Below are positions 21,047 to 32,125 of a stretch of 64,000 bases of DNA, piece after piece; within the stretch, counting starts at the first letter, position 1; each line of letters opens with the position of its first letter. Below the pieces are notes generated by a model, which made no database searches, had not been told where the DNA came from, and worked only from the letters and a program-made list of their open reading frames with translations. Made by a program: the position numbers and the translations under genes. The stretch comes from Antedon bifida (lineage: Eukaryota > Echinodermata > Crinoidea > Comatulida > Antedonidae), in assembly GCA_963402885.1 (NCBI GenBank), contig OY727095.1, positions 21,085,001 through 21,149,000 on the forward strand, given 5' to 3'.

Positions 21047-22043
21047 TAAGAGTAAAGGTTATGAATGTCTCATTGCTTCCTAAGGCACTTGGGGCAATGC
21101 GGCGGTATTCTGAGTCATCGGTTATGTCTTCTCTGTTGGCTTTCTTCGTCATAACCATGTCGCAAAACTTTTTATCTATAATAAAATATATAATTATAAT
21201 ACAGTGTGTGCTTCCGTAAAATATATCGTTATGGTTAAATGATAGAAATAGACTTATTTCCAAATATAAATATATTTTGAGATATCAAACATCGTACGTT
21301 GAGACTGTATTTGCTGACTTTATTTTTAAACGATTGTAATTAGAATGATTTATCGAAAAACCATGGCTATGCCTACCTGCAAACAATTCCTTAAGCTGGT
21401 CATCAAGACTCCGATGATGGAATGAGAGACACGAACCTCCACATGGACAAACGCTAAGCTTATTTTCCAACTCCTTATAGCATCTCTCGCAATAAAAATG
21501 AGGTGTTGGTTCCTTGAAATTAGTGTTCCGTTTAATAATAATTTTTATATAGTGATGTCTCTATGTTACAGGTTGAAGGGAGAATAGAAGAAATCACGTA
21601 AATCAGAATATGCAGCTTGTGTGAGTGAGTGCTTAATTACAAATAATAAAATCGACGTATACAGGTTTATATATGAATGATCAGATCCTTGAAATAATTT
21701 CGTTAAAAAAGGGGTGTTGTTTGAACTACTGGAAGTTGGTTCTGTGCAGAAGTCACTGCCAGTATCATCAGACGTGCTGCTATGACTTGGTGTAGTAGTA
21801 GAAGAACTGCCGACCATTTTCGGTGAGATTATTTCATCTTCACTGTTACAACTACTACTATCAGAAGTCGAAGAGATGTGTTTAGGTGGTCTTGATTTTG
21901 TTGGTTGTTTGCGTGTAAACTGTCTGGTAGCAGCATATCGAGCCCCTTCTTGCACTAAAGCCGAAGTGTTTTGAGTGAAACTTTTTAATTTTAGACTTTG
22001 TTGGCGAATCAAAGTCATCATTGCTACTTTCTGTATTTGACAT
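21046..22043 (-). pseudogene. TNP2/KDZ-like transposase, N-terminal half, multi-exon
   Basis: The coding remnant starts at an ATG at 22043 (MSNTESSNDDFDSPTKSKIK) and shifts frame near 21960. It runs through a Ser/Thr-rich linker to LFQGSDHSYINLYTSILLF, a helical block typical of these transposases (about 21600-21700). The next segment (about 21360-21530) reads CERCYKELENKLSVCPCGGS and LDDQLKELFAGR, the Cys-rich block plus 'QLxxLF' motif. A third exon-like segment (about 21046-21190) ends SNETFITFTLN, just before the point where 'NTDG' would be expected. The copy is cut there. The corresponding C-terminal half of a related copy is at 818-2005. Confidence 0.65.
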
Positions 22044-22099
22044 GGCTAAAACAAAAAATGGGTTTTTATCAACATTTTGTAAAACACGCTTTATATAGG

Positions 22100-23828
22100 C
22101 CACCGTCTAATCTATGTTAATTTCATAAAGAAGGCATCTGGGAACACATTACAGTATTAAATTGTTTTATAGTCATCTCATTAGCTAGTATACCTGTATA
22201 TATATAAGCTAAATATTATGCCTGCCCTTATTTTACTAGTGAGCAGGGATTGGTGTGGAGGGAATAAATAGGGGAGATCTGCAAGAGCGCTGAGGCGCGG
22301 ATGGATACTACAGTATTCTCAAGTGTTACGTCATGATCGTAACGCGCATCATATAAGTGCGTAATTGACTGGGCTGGCCGCCGCCGCCGCCAGCCTTCTC
22401 TTTGCTTCCTTGCACACATAAACGTCTACAATTTGTAACATGTAACTAAATTACATTGTGTGGTGCCGATTCACTATCAGTAGACTGTGAATGAAAATAA
22501 AACTTACTCTAGTCTGTCGATCTTTCGTGCTTATATACGTAAATCTTCTTCGATCTTTTAGTTGAATAAACATACGACGCGATCTACTTGCCGAACATAC
22601 ACGTATGTCCGGCCAACGAAAAAAAAAAAGATTACAAGAATTCATTCCATTTATTCGAAATCACTGTACATTCTAATTTATTATAATAAGTCAGCACGGC
22701 GTATTGTTTTAAAGCACTTGCATACTGAAGGCGTTTAGAATGCATCCACAGTTGATTTGGCACAACTAAATTGGTTTCCTGTTCTTTTAAACGACATACC
22801 TGATGAAAGTCTGTATTGTGTCATGGCCACCCTCCACTCCGCAAAAAATGTCACACTGTTGTCAATAAACAGCCTTACTTAAAAGTATCTTTGTTCAATC
22901 TAAGAATAATTAAAAAACATAAAATTTAAAATCCAATAGGACAGAAAGGGAAATTCATATAAAAGTAGTAGACTGACTTCGTGGCAACATGATCACCATA
23001 AGAGCGAGGTAACATAGCAGAAAGGGAAAAAAAACTTTTTGGAAATATTGAAAGCTCAATCAATAGCTTTGAAATGTGTACGTTTTTTTACAAACACAGT
23101 TAACAATCATACAATGTGACTATTCAGGTGTTACACCATTTGGGCAATATGTTCGAAATTTCAAAGACACTTATATGCCTACTCATAGGACGTCATGATT
23201 ATGCTAGAATGTTTGTACCGTAAGACATAGAATACATTGAACTTGTTTACTACGGATTAAGTTGTTTATGTAAAGGGTCATACAATTTGGGATCAGAAGG
23301 TTATAATAAGGATTAATAATAATTTGTTTCAGTTACTAATGAGTGTATTTTGACGGGTCGAAAGTATGACAGTAGGCATATGCTAGGGATTTGCCTGACA
23401 AACAGTGAGTTATTGAACAAATGTTAAGAAATAATATTATAATAGCTTGTTGCATGTAAGTTATGACTTGTATTTCATGCTTTCAGATTTGAATGAGATT
23501 TTGATTCTGAATAAATCATCTCAAATACAGGCGAATCTCAGTGCTTATTGTTCGTTATAAAGTACTTTCCTTTTCCTTACAGCTACCAGACGTAATTGAG
23601 GGGTTTTACTGTACTGTAGTATTAGCAAAAGAAATATATCACTTTAGTGTAACAAAAACAATATTAATAAGTGTTCTACAAAATGTAATATTCTGAATAT
23701 TTAATTTATTTGCTTCATAGTTTTAAATCAAAAGAAAAGGTGAATGAAACATATGAATATAAAAACTTTTTAAACCAATATACTATATAAATTGTTGTTG
23801 ACATACACATTTGGTAATTCAACGTTCA
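22100..23828. other. Spacer without recognised genes
   Basis: Short open frames on both strands show no recognisable motif. A minus-strand stretch with several Arg codons lies at 22451-22645. A plus-strand stretch at about 22740-22870 may be a very old coding remnant, but I cannot place it. Confidence 0.5.
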
Positions 23829-24222
23829 AAGTAAAACCATTGTAAAATTATATTGCAGCAATCACTGCCTACCAAAAATGTAACAATTTTATCAATACTA
23901 CACACTACAACAACAATTGTAATTAGAATAATCAATTTAACATGTTAAATCAATTTCTTTTTCACTTGACATGTATTACTGTAGGAAAAATGAAAATATA
24001 AAAAGTAAAACCATTGTAAAATTATATTTCGGCAATCACTACCTACCAACAATCTATCAATTTTATCAATACTACACACTACAACAAAAATTGTAATTAG
24101 AATAATCAATTTAACATGTTAAATCAATTTTGTTTTCACTTGACATGTATTACTGTAGGAAAAATGAAAATATAAAAAGTAAAACCATTGTAAAATTATA
24201 TTTCAGCAATCACTACCTACTG
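23829..24222. repeat. About 174-bp tandem repeat, 2.3 copies
   Basis: The phrase aaagtaaaaccattgtaaaa starts near 23829, 24003 and 24178. The stretch between (including ttaacatgttaaatcaattt and cttgacatgtattactgtag) is conserved between copies. It is AT-rich with no ORF. Confidence 0.85.
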
Positions 24223-24309
24223 TATTGTACCAACAACAAATCATTATAATTGTTGTCTATGTTTTGAAGTTTTAAATATAAATTGTGATATTGAAAAACT
24301 GCAATTAAA

Positions 24310-25345
24310 AAGCTAAAAAAAGCTATATATAATTGTAATACGATGGCCTTTTTGCATTGTTCTTCTGTCCAACTTCTTTCTTATTTTGCATCTCCTCAGA
24401 GTAAGCTCTGTAACTGAATAACGAAGCTTGAACAGCTGATAAAAACGTTCGGCATGGTCCTTATATTTATGTACATCTGTAGCATCGTATCCGAAGTGAT
24501 AGTCATTAGGGAAAATTGATCCATCCATTCTAGGATTCTTTAATTTTGGAGTGTCATCTTTGCGCAAAATGTCAATCATGAAATTGAAGTTGTTCCAGAT
24601 TTCACAAACTAATTCCAGCTCTGTGTATTTCGGTTGAAGTCCTAGAGATCGTGTTACATTTGGTGAAAGAGTATTATTAATGAATGAATTCGGACACACG
24701 TGTAAAACATGAGGGAAAATGTTTTGCTGATCTGGTGGTGGTTGGGCAATAATGGCTAACGCATGCGTTTTATTTAGTTTGATAGGAGCAAGCTTCCAGT
24801 TTGTCTCAAATTTAATTTTGAAGCAAGATTGACGAACACCTCTCTTGTTGATATTATTTTCTAAATTAGTTACTTTTTCCTTTATGTTTCTTCCAAATTA
24901 TCACGAGAGTCTTTTTCATAAAACATAATTATTGAAAAGACTTCATTGGGGTCATGATAGCAAATACCATGTAGACTGGCCTCGTCATTCAAAATACTCA
25001 ATCCAATGAATGTATTGGATTGGCCACCAATTTCTCTGGCATCACCATATACCTTCCATTGTGTTATGCTTTGGCTCTCCAGCCAGTGATACTTGAAACA
25101 AAGTAACTCTAGTAGTCGCTGTGGATTTACTTTCCATCCTGTGGATGTACTTTGCGGCAACAGGATGGAGTAAAACTCTCTCCAGTATTCCCTTTTCTGA
25201 TGCATCACAATCTGGTCAGAAGGAAATTGCAAAGGCAATGACTTTCGTAACTCTGTTGTGAGCCTAGTTCCACTGAAATTTTCCTCAAGCTGTACAAGAT
25301 GTTGTGCACTGATTTTGTCACGAGTATGTTCATTAGAAATTTCTA
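24310..25345 (-). pseudogene. Unrecognised mobile-type gene family, internally deleted
   Basis: The minus-strand frame runs from about 25345 (KISAQHLVQLEENFSGTRL) through REYWREFYSILLPQSTSTGW, QWKVYGDAREIGGQSN and NDEASLHGICYHDPNEVFSI to DSRDNLEET at 24882. After a frame change it continues NNINKRGVRQSCFKIKF, KLNKTHALAIIAQPPPD, KLKNPRMDGSIFPNDYHFGY and ends at 24313. I remember similar long uncharacterised proteins, in many copies in cnidarian and other invertebrate genomes, with extra sequence between these two halves. The abrupt join therefore looks like an internal deletion. The function is unknown, and the repetitive nature suggests a transposon- or virus-derived gene. It abuts a Harbinger Myb remnant. 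Confidence 0.5.
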
Positions 25346-25846
25346 ATAATAAATGTTTACATATTCGATGAATTGAATAATGAATATTTGATCTCTATGT
25401 ACAGCACTTATTATATTTACAGGTTTAGCTAATGCTGAATTTCCCCATATTGCCTGGCACTGATCATAATATTCATAGTTCCATCTCCTTTCTCCCGATG
25501 TCTTATTTAATCGTATAATGTTAAAAAATTGTGCCTTTAATGCCTTTAGTTTATACACTATATTGGCATGTGTTTTATCTAAAACACCCATTTCCTAAAA
25601 AAACAAAAAAAAGTCAGTCACTCACAATAAATATTCAATTTAATACACAGAATAAATTCTAAACCAGCCGCATGAATAACAATAAAAGAAGTGTAATTAT
25701 TTATTACCTACCGTATTTACTAGGTCTATTGTATTAATTTGTTAGGCCTAGGCATAGGGATTTATACCATTTCAAACTGACCTTTAGTCTCTCTGCTACT
25801 TTGTCGTAGCAACGACGATCCCTACTCGTACCATTTACCATGACAT
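25343..25846 (-). pseudogene. Harbinger Myb-like protein, related second copy
   Basis: Two exon-like segments match the Myb-like protein of the intact Harbinger. About 25780-25846 encodes NGTSRDRRCYDKVAERLK, ending at a gt donor. About 25380-25591 encodes a segment with DKTHANIVYKLKALKAQFF, NKTSGERRWNYE and QAIWGNSALAKPVN. The upstream end is corrupted and no acidic or C-terminal exon was found. It shows that a divergent relative of the intact element once inserted here. Confidence 0.65.
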
Positions 25847-25859
25847 TGACGGCTTAATA

Positions 25860-26696
25860 ATAGTAGGCATAGCATTACTACTAGTAGGCCTACTACTACG
25901 AGGGCTACTGTTAATGTTATGCCTACTAAGGCTGCTGGTACTAGGCCTAATAATAGGGACAGGCCTGCTACTACAACTACTTTTCTTCTTAATCTTACTC
26001 TTCATCGACATTATATAGGCTAGGCTATATTAATTGATGTTCTCTGCTGTGTAACTAGCCTAGTAGGCCTATAATATAGCAGCTAACTTGTTTGTTATTA
26101 TAGGTATGTGAATAAAATTAAAACACAACAGACCGTCACGATCGATCGAAGTGACTGTCTGCTGATCACGCACATACCCGCGCCGCCCAGCTGGTCTGGT
26201 AGCTAATTGCTAGGCTACGCGGCCTAATTCTAAGCGCCTAGTTAGTAGCCTCGCTAGTATTAATAGTAGTACTTTTAGGCCTATTACTAGGCCTAGGTAA
26301 ACGAGTATAAGAAATATACTTATCTTAATACTTAAACTGTGATATATTATTGTTGAAAGATAGATTATAGCTGGCTAATAAAAATAAAAAGTCTAATCAA
26401 CTCCAGCGAAACCAAACAACAAAGCTATAAAACAATACGTGATAACTTTCGTGGGAAAAATACTGCGAACAACAATTTTACTTATTAATATTTTTATGCT
26501 TTACTAATTATTTTAAAAGTCTCAAAAATCCTATAATATTTTATTTATACCAATTTTTATTTTCTAAACATGTTATATATTTGTTTACTAAATTTAAAGT
26601 TTTTTGAAATAAAACTAAATAAATAATTGATCATGATTGTAACAGAAATTAATGGAAAACAAAACGTAGTCACCTTCTCTACTACTGTATCGTCCA
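25860..26696. other. AGGCCTA-rich and AT-rich spacer
   Basis: The stretch contains many short tagta/aggccta runs (25860-26310) and then AT-rich sequence. No gene is recognised. The LINE 3' end begins at about 26697. Confidence 0.6.
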
Positions 26697-28026
26697 TAAT
26701 AACAACTTTATAATAACAACTTTATTTAAAAACGGATGCAACACTTGAATCACCATATTGGTGTTTTTCTAAAAGCCGTTACTTACTACAAAACTATTTA
26801 TACTATTACACAAGTTATCATTTACAGTACAAAAACAACAAAAAAAGATTTCATGAAAAAATATAGAGTTTCAAGTATATTTTATCTTTGGTCATTTATC
26901 ATTTTGTTAAATATATGTATATTAGGAGCTGTAATTGCATTTGAGTTTATAGCATTTAAACTGTTCCATAGCTTTGCGCCAGAATACGAGAAACTTTTCT
27001 TTTTATACTCAGTGTTTGCCTTATGTAAACTTAGAATATCTTTTGATCTAGTATTATATGTTTGTTTGCGTTCATAGAATCTGTTTCTTAAGTAGGATGG
27101 TGTCAAGTTATTCATTATTTTATACATTGTGACTGCTTCGTTGTAATATTGTTTTTCTTCTAAATTAGGCCAATTTAAATCTTTGAGCGCCTGTGAGCTA
27201 GAGTCATACCTAGATTTATGTGTAATTATTTTAGCCGCTCTATTTTGGAGTACTTGGAGTTTATATTTGAGGGTTTGGTTACAACGACCCCATACTACAT
27301 TGCAGTAGTCAAAATGGTGGGCTATGATAGATTTGTACATTAATGATTGAATATTTTGAGGGAAAATATTGCTGCATTTTTTAAGATAGTACAGACCTGA
27401 TATTACTTTATTTTTCACCTGATCTATTTGTTTATGCCATTTTAAATTTTCATCGATAATGACACCTAAAAGTTTTGTACCGTCTATATTAATATTAATA
27501 TCCATGTTAATCAATTTATTTAATTTTTGATGTGTTCCTAAAATCATATATTCAGTCTTTTTAATGTTTAGACTTAATTTGTTACTTGCTAACCATAGTT
27601 GTACATGTTTTAGATCAGTATTTACTTTGCTTATTATATCATTAATATACATGATAAATAGAAGGGGCCCAAATATTGATCCCTGAGGGATTCCACAAAC
27701 ACTATTAGACTTTACCGAATCAACATTGTTAATATTAGTAATATGTGTACGATTTGTTAAATAATTTTCAAACCATTTGATAACATGATTAGCAAAATTA
27801 AAATTGTGTAGTTTTTTTATTAGTATCTGGTGATTAACAGTGTCGAAAGCTTTTTTGAGATCAAGCATTATTAGTCCTATGTATTTACCATTTTCAATAC
27901 TGTCAATCCAATCTTCAGTTATATTTATTAATGCCGATGATGTCGAGTAATTTGGCCTAAATCCAGATTGTTGATTGTATAATTTAGGGTTGATTTGTGG
28001 ATAGAGTTGGTCAAAGACAGCGCGTT
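26697..28026 (-). mobile_element. CR1/L2-type LINE, 3' part (RT and tail), split by the LTR element
   Basis: The minus-strand frame 26882-28026 carries RT blocks SGFRPNYSTSSALI, MLDLKKAFDTVNHQILI, GIPQGSIFGPLLFIMYINDI and LWLASNKLSLNIKKTEYMIL, then the C-terminal block LQVLQNRAAKIITHKSRYDS. The Y-x-D-D active-site block that should lie between YINDI and the LASNKLSLN block is absent. The frame simply joins, so about 30 residues were deleted in frame and the enzyme would be dead. The 3' end carries two gttgttattataaa units (about 26698-26730). The 5' part continues at 35485 across the LTR retrotransposon. Confidence 0.85.
28022..28026. repeat. Target-site duplication GCGTT (left)
   Basis: GCGTT at 28022-28026 is repeated at 35485-35489, directly outside the two LTRs. 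A 5-bp duplication is normal for Ty3/gypsy-type integrases. It lies inside the LINE reading frame. Confidence 0.9.
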
Positions 28027-29345
28027 TGTCACACAGCCGCAATTACGGCTCTTTCGGACATGTAATTGCCGGTAACCAACGATGAACAACGGTAAATAGC
28101 CACAACTGTACACATATAAATGTAAAAAGTAAAATTTAATAATAATCTTTGACAACCAATTCTTTCTTTTATAATTCAAACCCCCAAAAAAAAAACCACA
28201 AAAAAAAACCCAACCAATTCTCAAACAATGATACAGTCTTCCTATTTCCCACACACTTTATGCAATTCCCCAAATTTCCCAATCCTTTCAAACAAAATAT
28301 CAACAATCTTCTTATTTTTAAATGAATCCCCGAAACCCCCCCTTTCAAATACAATAATATCACAAGATGAATAATTAAACAATAATAAATGTCCACAATA
28401 TCGTTCCTTCTTGCCTTCTCTCCTACGCTGACACAAAAACAAATTAGAAAGATAAAAGTTAAAACGATTCTGCAAATAAACAACTCCCACGCCTCTGCTC
28501 CCGTTCTGCTTGTATTATCAATTATAATTCTTCCTATTTTCTGACATATAAATAAATCAAATATAAAGTTAAAATGTTTCTTGATGTCGTTCTGCACTGC
28601 AATCCGCTCCCCGACCAATTATTCCTTTCTCCTTTCCACGTAAAATAATATCAGTATCAATCCAGTTACTCTTCAATATTTCCAAACAATTCTTTACATG
28701 CAACAACTTCTGCTGTTTCCAACAGTTATTTCTTCCGTCAATTTACATTCACAATTTTAATTAATCCTCAGTAATCTCAACAATTAACAGTTCTACATTT
28801 AAGTACAGCCTTATAGTATTACTTCCAACTCACAATTTATTAACTTCATGTATATCACTTTATTTCCTTTCTGCTTCAGCTCTATATCACCATAATTATC
28901 TCCAACTCACAATTTATTAACTTCATGTATATCTCTTTATTTCCTTTCTGCTTCAGCTCTATATCACCATAATTCAATTACTTCTTCTCCTGTACGTCTT
29001 AGTTTCTCATATCAATATTCACCTATCCCTTTCTGGCTTAACATAACATAGCCCTCCTTCTCTGTCTCCTCTCAATTTCCATCTACCTCAAAATTCCCTT
29101 CAATTATCCACATATCACCACCTTATCCTTCTCCACCAATCAGCAACTCACACACTAACTTAACTCTTATACCTCTCCTCCAATCAGCAAACACCACACA
29201 ATCCTTCTCTGCAACACAAAAACTCTGCTCCACTGGCTTCACACAATAGCTTCCTAAAACAAAAGAAAGGTTCAAATAGTGAAAACAAAAGGAAAAGTAA
29301 GAATGACTTGCAAAATATATACACAACTTTATGTCACTTGTGACA
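28027..29345 (-). repeat. 3' LTR (in element orientation)
   Basis: The 1319-bp LTR contains a 78-bp internal tandem duplication (from 28823 and 28901, phrase tccaactcacaatttattaa), present in both LTRs. The LTR also carries open frames of up to 149 codons. They recur only because the LTR is duplicated, and I do not regard them as genes. Confidence 0.92.
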
Positions 29346-29362
29346 TTTACTCCCCTCTAAAA
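29346..29362 (-). promoter_or_regulatory. Polypurine tract
   Basis: On the element strand, tagaggggagtaaa lies directly upstream of the 3' LTR, the position of the plus-strand primer for reverse transcription. Confidence 0.75.
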
Positions 29363-29405
29363 GAATAATGTATCAACATTTTCTCCATACCGTGACGGGT
29401 CCTAT

Positions 29406-29828
29406 TTACACTCGACTTAAATAATCAGCTCCTACATTTTCACTGCCTTTAATCGCCTCTATTCGGAACTTGTACGGTTGTAGAGCCAGGGCCCATCTCA
29501 TAATTCGCCCATTGGACAATTTCGCTCTGTGCATAAACACAAGCGGCTGGTGATCAGTTTCCAACGTGAAGTTTCGTCCATATAAATAAGACTCAAATTT
29601 TCGTACACTCCATACAATGGCTAAGCATTCTTTTTCCATCACTGAATATGCTTTTTCTCGAGGAAGCAGTTTCTTGCTAGCGTACGCCACGGGAAACTTC
29701 ACGTCACCATACTGCTGCATTAGAACCGCTCCCACTCCATATTCGGACGCATCTGTTCTCAAAATAAAATCTTTGTTTAAATTAGGAAGGCATAAAATTG
29801 GAGTACTGTTTAATTTTAACAAACGCAC
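29406..29828 (-). pseudogene. Retrotransposon RNase H segment, out of frame with RT
   Basis: The frame contains the RNase H blocks RTDASEYGVGAVLMQ, EKECLAIVW and ETDHQPLVF, with the expected acidic residues, and ends in GADYLSRV near the usual pol C-terminus. It overlaps the end of the RT frame (29782-29828) in a different frame. A small indel there separates RNase H from the rest of pol in this copy. Whether it is a real mutation or a sequencing error in a homopolymer cannot be told from the window. Confidence 0.85.
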
Positions 29829-32125
29829 TTTCCTGGGCCTTCTCCCAACATATTCGGTTAGGTTCCCGATTCTTCGTTTTGTCGGTTAATGGACAAGCAA
29901 TCACAGAGTAATTAGGAATGAACTTTCTATAGTAGTTGGTCATCCCAAGGAATGACCGGAGTTGTTTCTTTGTTTCTGGTTGTTTGGCTGACAAGATGCT
30001 TTGTATCTTCTCCACTCGAGGTTGAACATGTCCTTTCCCTACCACATGGCCAAGAAACTCGATTGTTTCATAACCAATGAAACATTTGCTTGGTCGAGCA
30101 GTTAGATTGGCCCTGCGGAGACGTCCAAACAATTCAGACAAACATTTCATATGTTGATCCCAAGAAGCTGTGTGAATTAGAATGTCATCAATATAATTAA
30201 GTGTATTATCCATTCCTTTGAGTAATTTTCTCATGATACGACTGAAAGTAGCCGGTGCATTGACTAAGCCGAACGGCATGACATTAAATTGAAACAAACC
30301 ATCTGGTGTTAGAAAGGCTGTTAAAGGTTTTGACGCTTCATCCATGGGAACTTGCCAATACCCTTTACTTAAATCTATCTTAGTAAAATAATGATCATGG
30401 GCCAACTTTGTGAACAGTTCCTCTTGGTCCGGAATCGGTTCGGCGTCAAAAACTGTAACCTGATTAAGTTTTCGAAAGTCCACGCAGAATCGATTTGACC
30501 CATCCGGTTTCTTTACCAATACTATTGGAGAGGCAAACGGTGCCCCTGAAGGCTCCACTACACCCAGATTTAACATCATATTTACCTCATCCTTAATGGT
30601 ACCTCGCAACGCATGTGGAAGTGGATAGGGCTTGGAACGGATTGTATCATCAGTTTCCAGCTTAATTTCATGCTGCCCAAGTGTAGTCTTACCCGGTAAA
30701 TCCGTCAGTACATCTTTGTAGTTTCCGATAAGTCGGTGCACCTCATGCTTTAGTGTATCATCCAGGCTTTCGTTGATGTGGATGTCGGCTGTTGTTTCTT
30801 TTGCTAGTAGAGGGTGGAGCTGTAAAAGATTCTCATTAGATAGATGATAATTTTGGTTATTTGTAAATGTTTCATTAGGTTCGCATTCAATAACAGCGGT
30901 GCTAGCTAATTCAAGGATACCAGAAGGCTCGGATACCCCTAAGGCAGCACTAATATCTGCGGTTCGCTCATAATACTTTTTCAAGAGATTGGCGTGAAAT
31001 ATTTTGAATTTCCCGTTAAGGTCAATTTGGTAGTCTAGATACCCAAATTTCTTTACAACCTTAAAAGGACCTTTCCATTGAAGCAATAGTTTGTTTTTGT
31101 CTGTGGGTAATAAAAGTAGTACCTTATCCCCAACCTCAAATTCCCGGGACTTACTCTTTTTGTCATAATATTGTTTGTACCTGACCTTAGATTTTTGTAG
31201 ATTCTTCTGAGCCATCTGACAGGTTTCATGTAGTCGTTCCCGTAAATCCATAACGTACTGGTAGGTGGTTTTTGTTTCTGGTGTTTCGATTTCTTCGGTC
31301 CACAACTCCCTTAGGATGGACATGGGTCCTCGTACGGTACGGCCATATAACAGTTCAAAAGGAGAAAACCCTAAACTTTCTTCTGAAGATTCCCTAACCG
31401 CAAAAAGTAGTGGGTCAATGTAACGATCCCAATCAGTAGGCCTTTCTGCACACATACGTTTCAGCATTTGTTTGAGTGTTCCATTGAACCGTTCGACCAA
31501 ACCATTACAAGCTGGGTGATATGGAGATGTCATTACCTGACGTATAGACAACAACTTACTAACTTGCCTCATGACTTCAGATGTAAATTGTGATCCCCTA
31601 TCGGTAAGCATTTCTTTCGGGATACCAAGTCTAGAGAAAACACCAACCAAGGCCTCAGCAACCCGTTCAGCTTCAATATTTGGTAGAGGCACTGCCTCTG
31701 GATAACGAGTAGCAAAATCTATTATTGTGAGTATATAACGATTACGACCTTTAGACATGGGGAAAATGGGACCAACTATATCAACGGCAATCCGTTCAAA
31801 CGGCACCTCGATCAAAGGCATGCTTCCTAGAGGCACTTTCGTAACTCTACCTTTTTGTACAGTTCTCTGACAAATGTCACAGGATCGACAATATCGAGTA
31901 ATATCTGCAGTTACCCCAGGCCACCAAAATGTTGTCAACACTTTATCTGTCGTCTTTTTTACCCCTTGGTGTCCTCCTAATAAGGTTTCATGGGCTTGGC
32001 GCATTACCTGGCGTCGATAGTCAGCTGGCACTACTAGTTGGGTAAACTTATCCCCGTGTTCAATATTAGGAGAGGAAAATTGCCTATATAATATGATAAA
32101 CAAACCTAGCCTCGGCTTGTTTGTT
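29782..32125 (-). CDS. Retrotransposon pol: integrase then reverse transcriptase
   Basis: This open frame has no ATG at its start and overlaps the 3' end of gag by about 40 nt in the -1 frame, so expression is likely by -1 frameshifting. The integrase comes first. Its HHCC zinc module spans AHETLLGGHQG and CRSCDICQ, and the DDE core is Asp in IAVDIVGP, Asp in LTDRGSQF and Glu in NGLVERFNGT. After a linker with an 'FEVGDKVLLLLP' block comes RT, with KIDLSKGYWQVPM, MPFGLVNAPATF and the active site NYIDDILIH, then FLGHVVGKGHVQP. The frame ends at 29782 just into the connection domain because of the frame break described for the RNase H segment. Confidence 0.9.
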
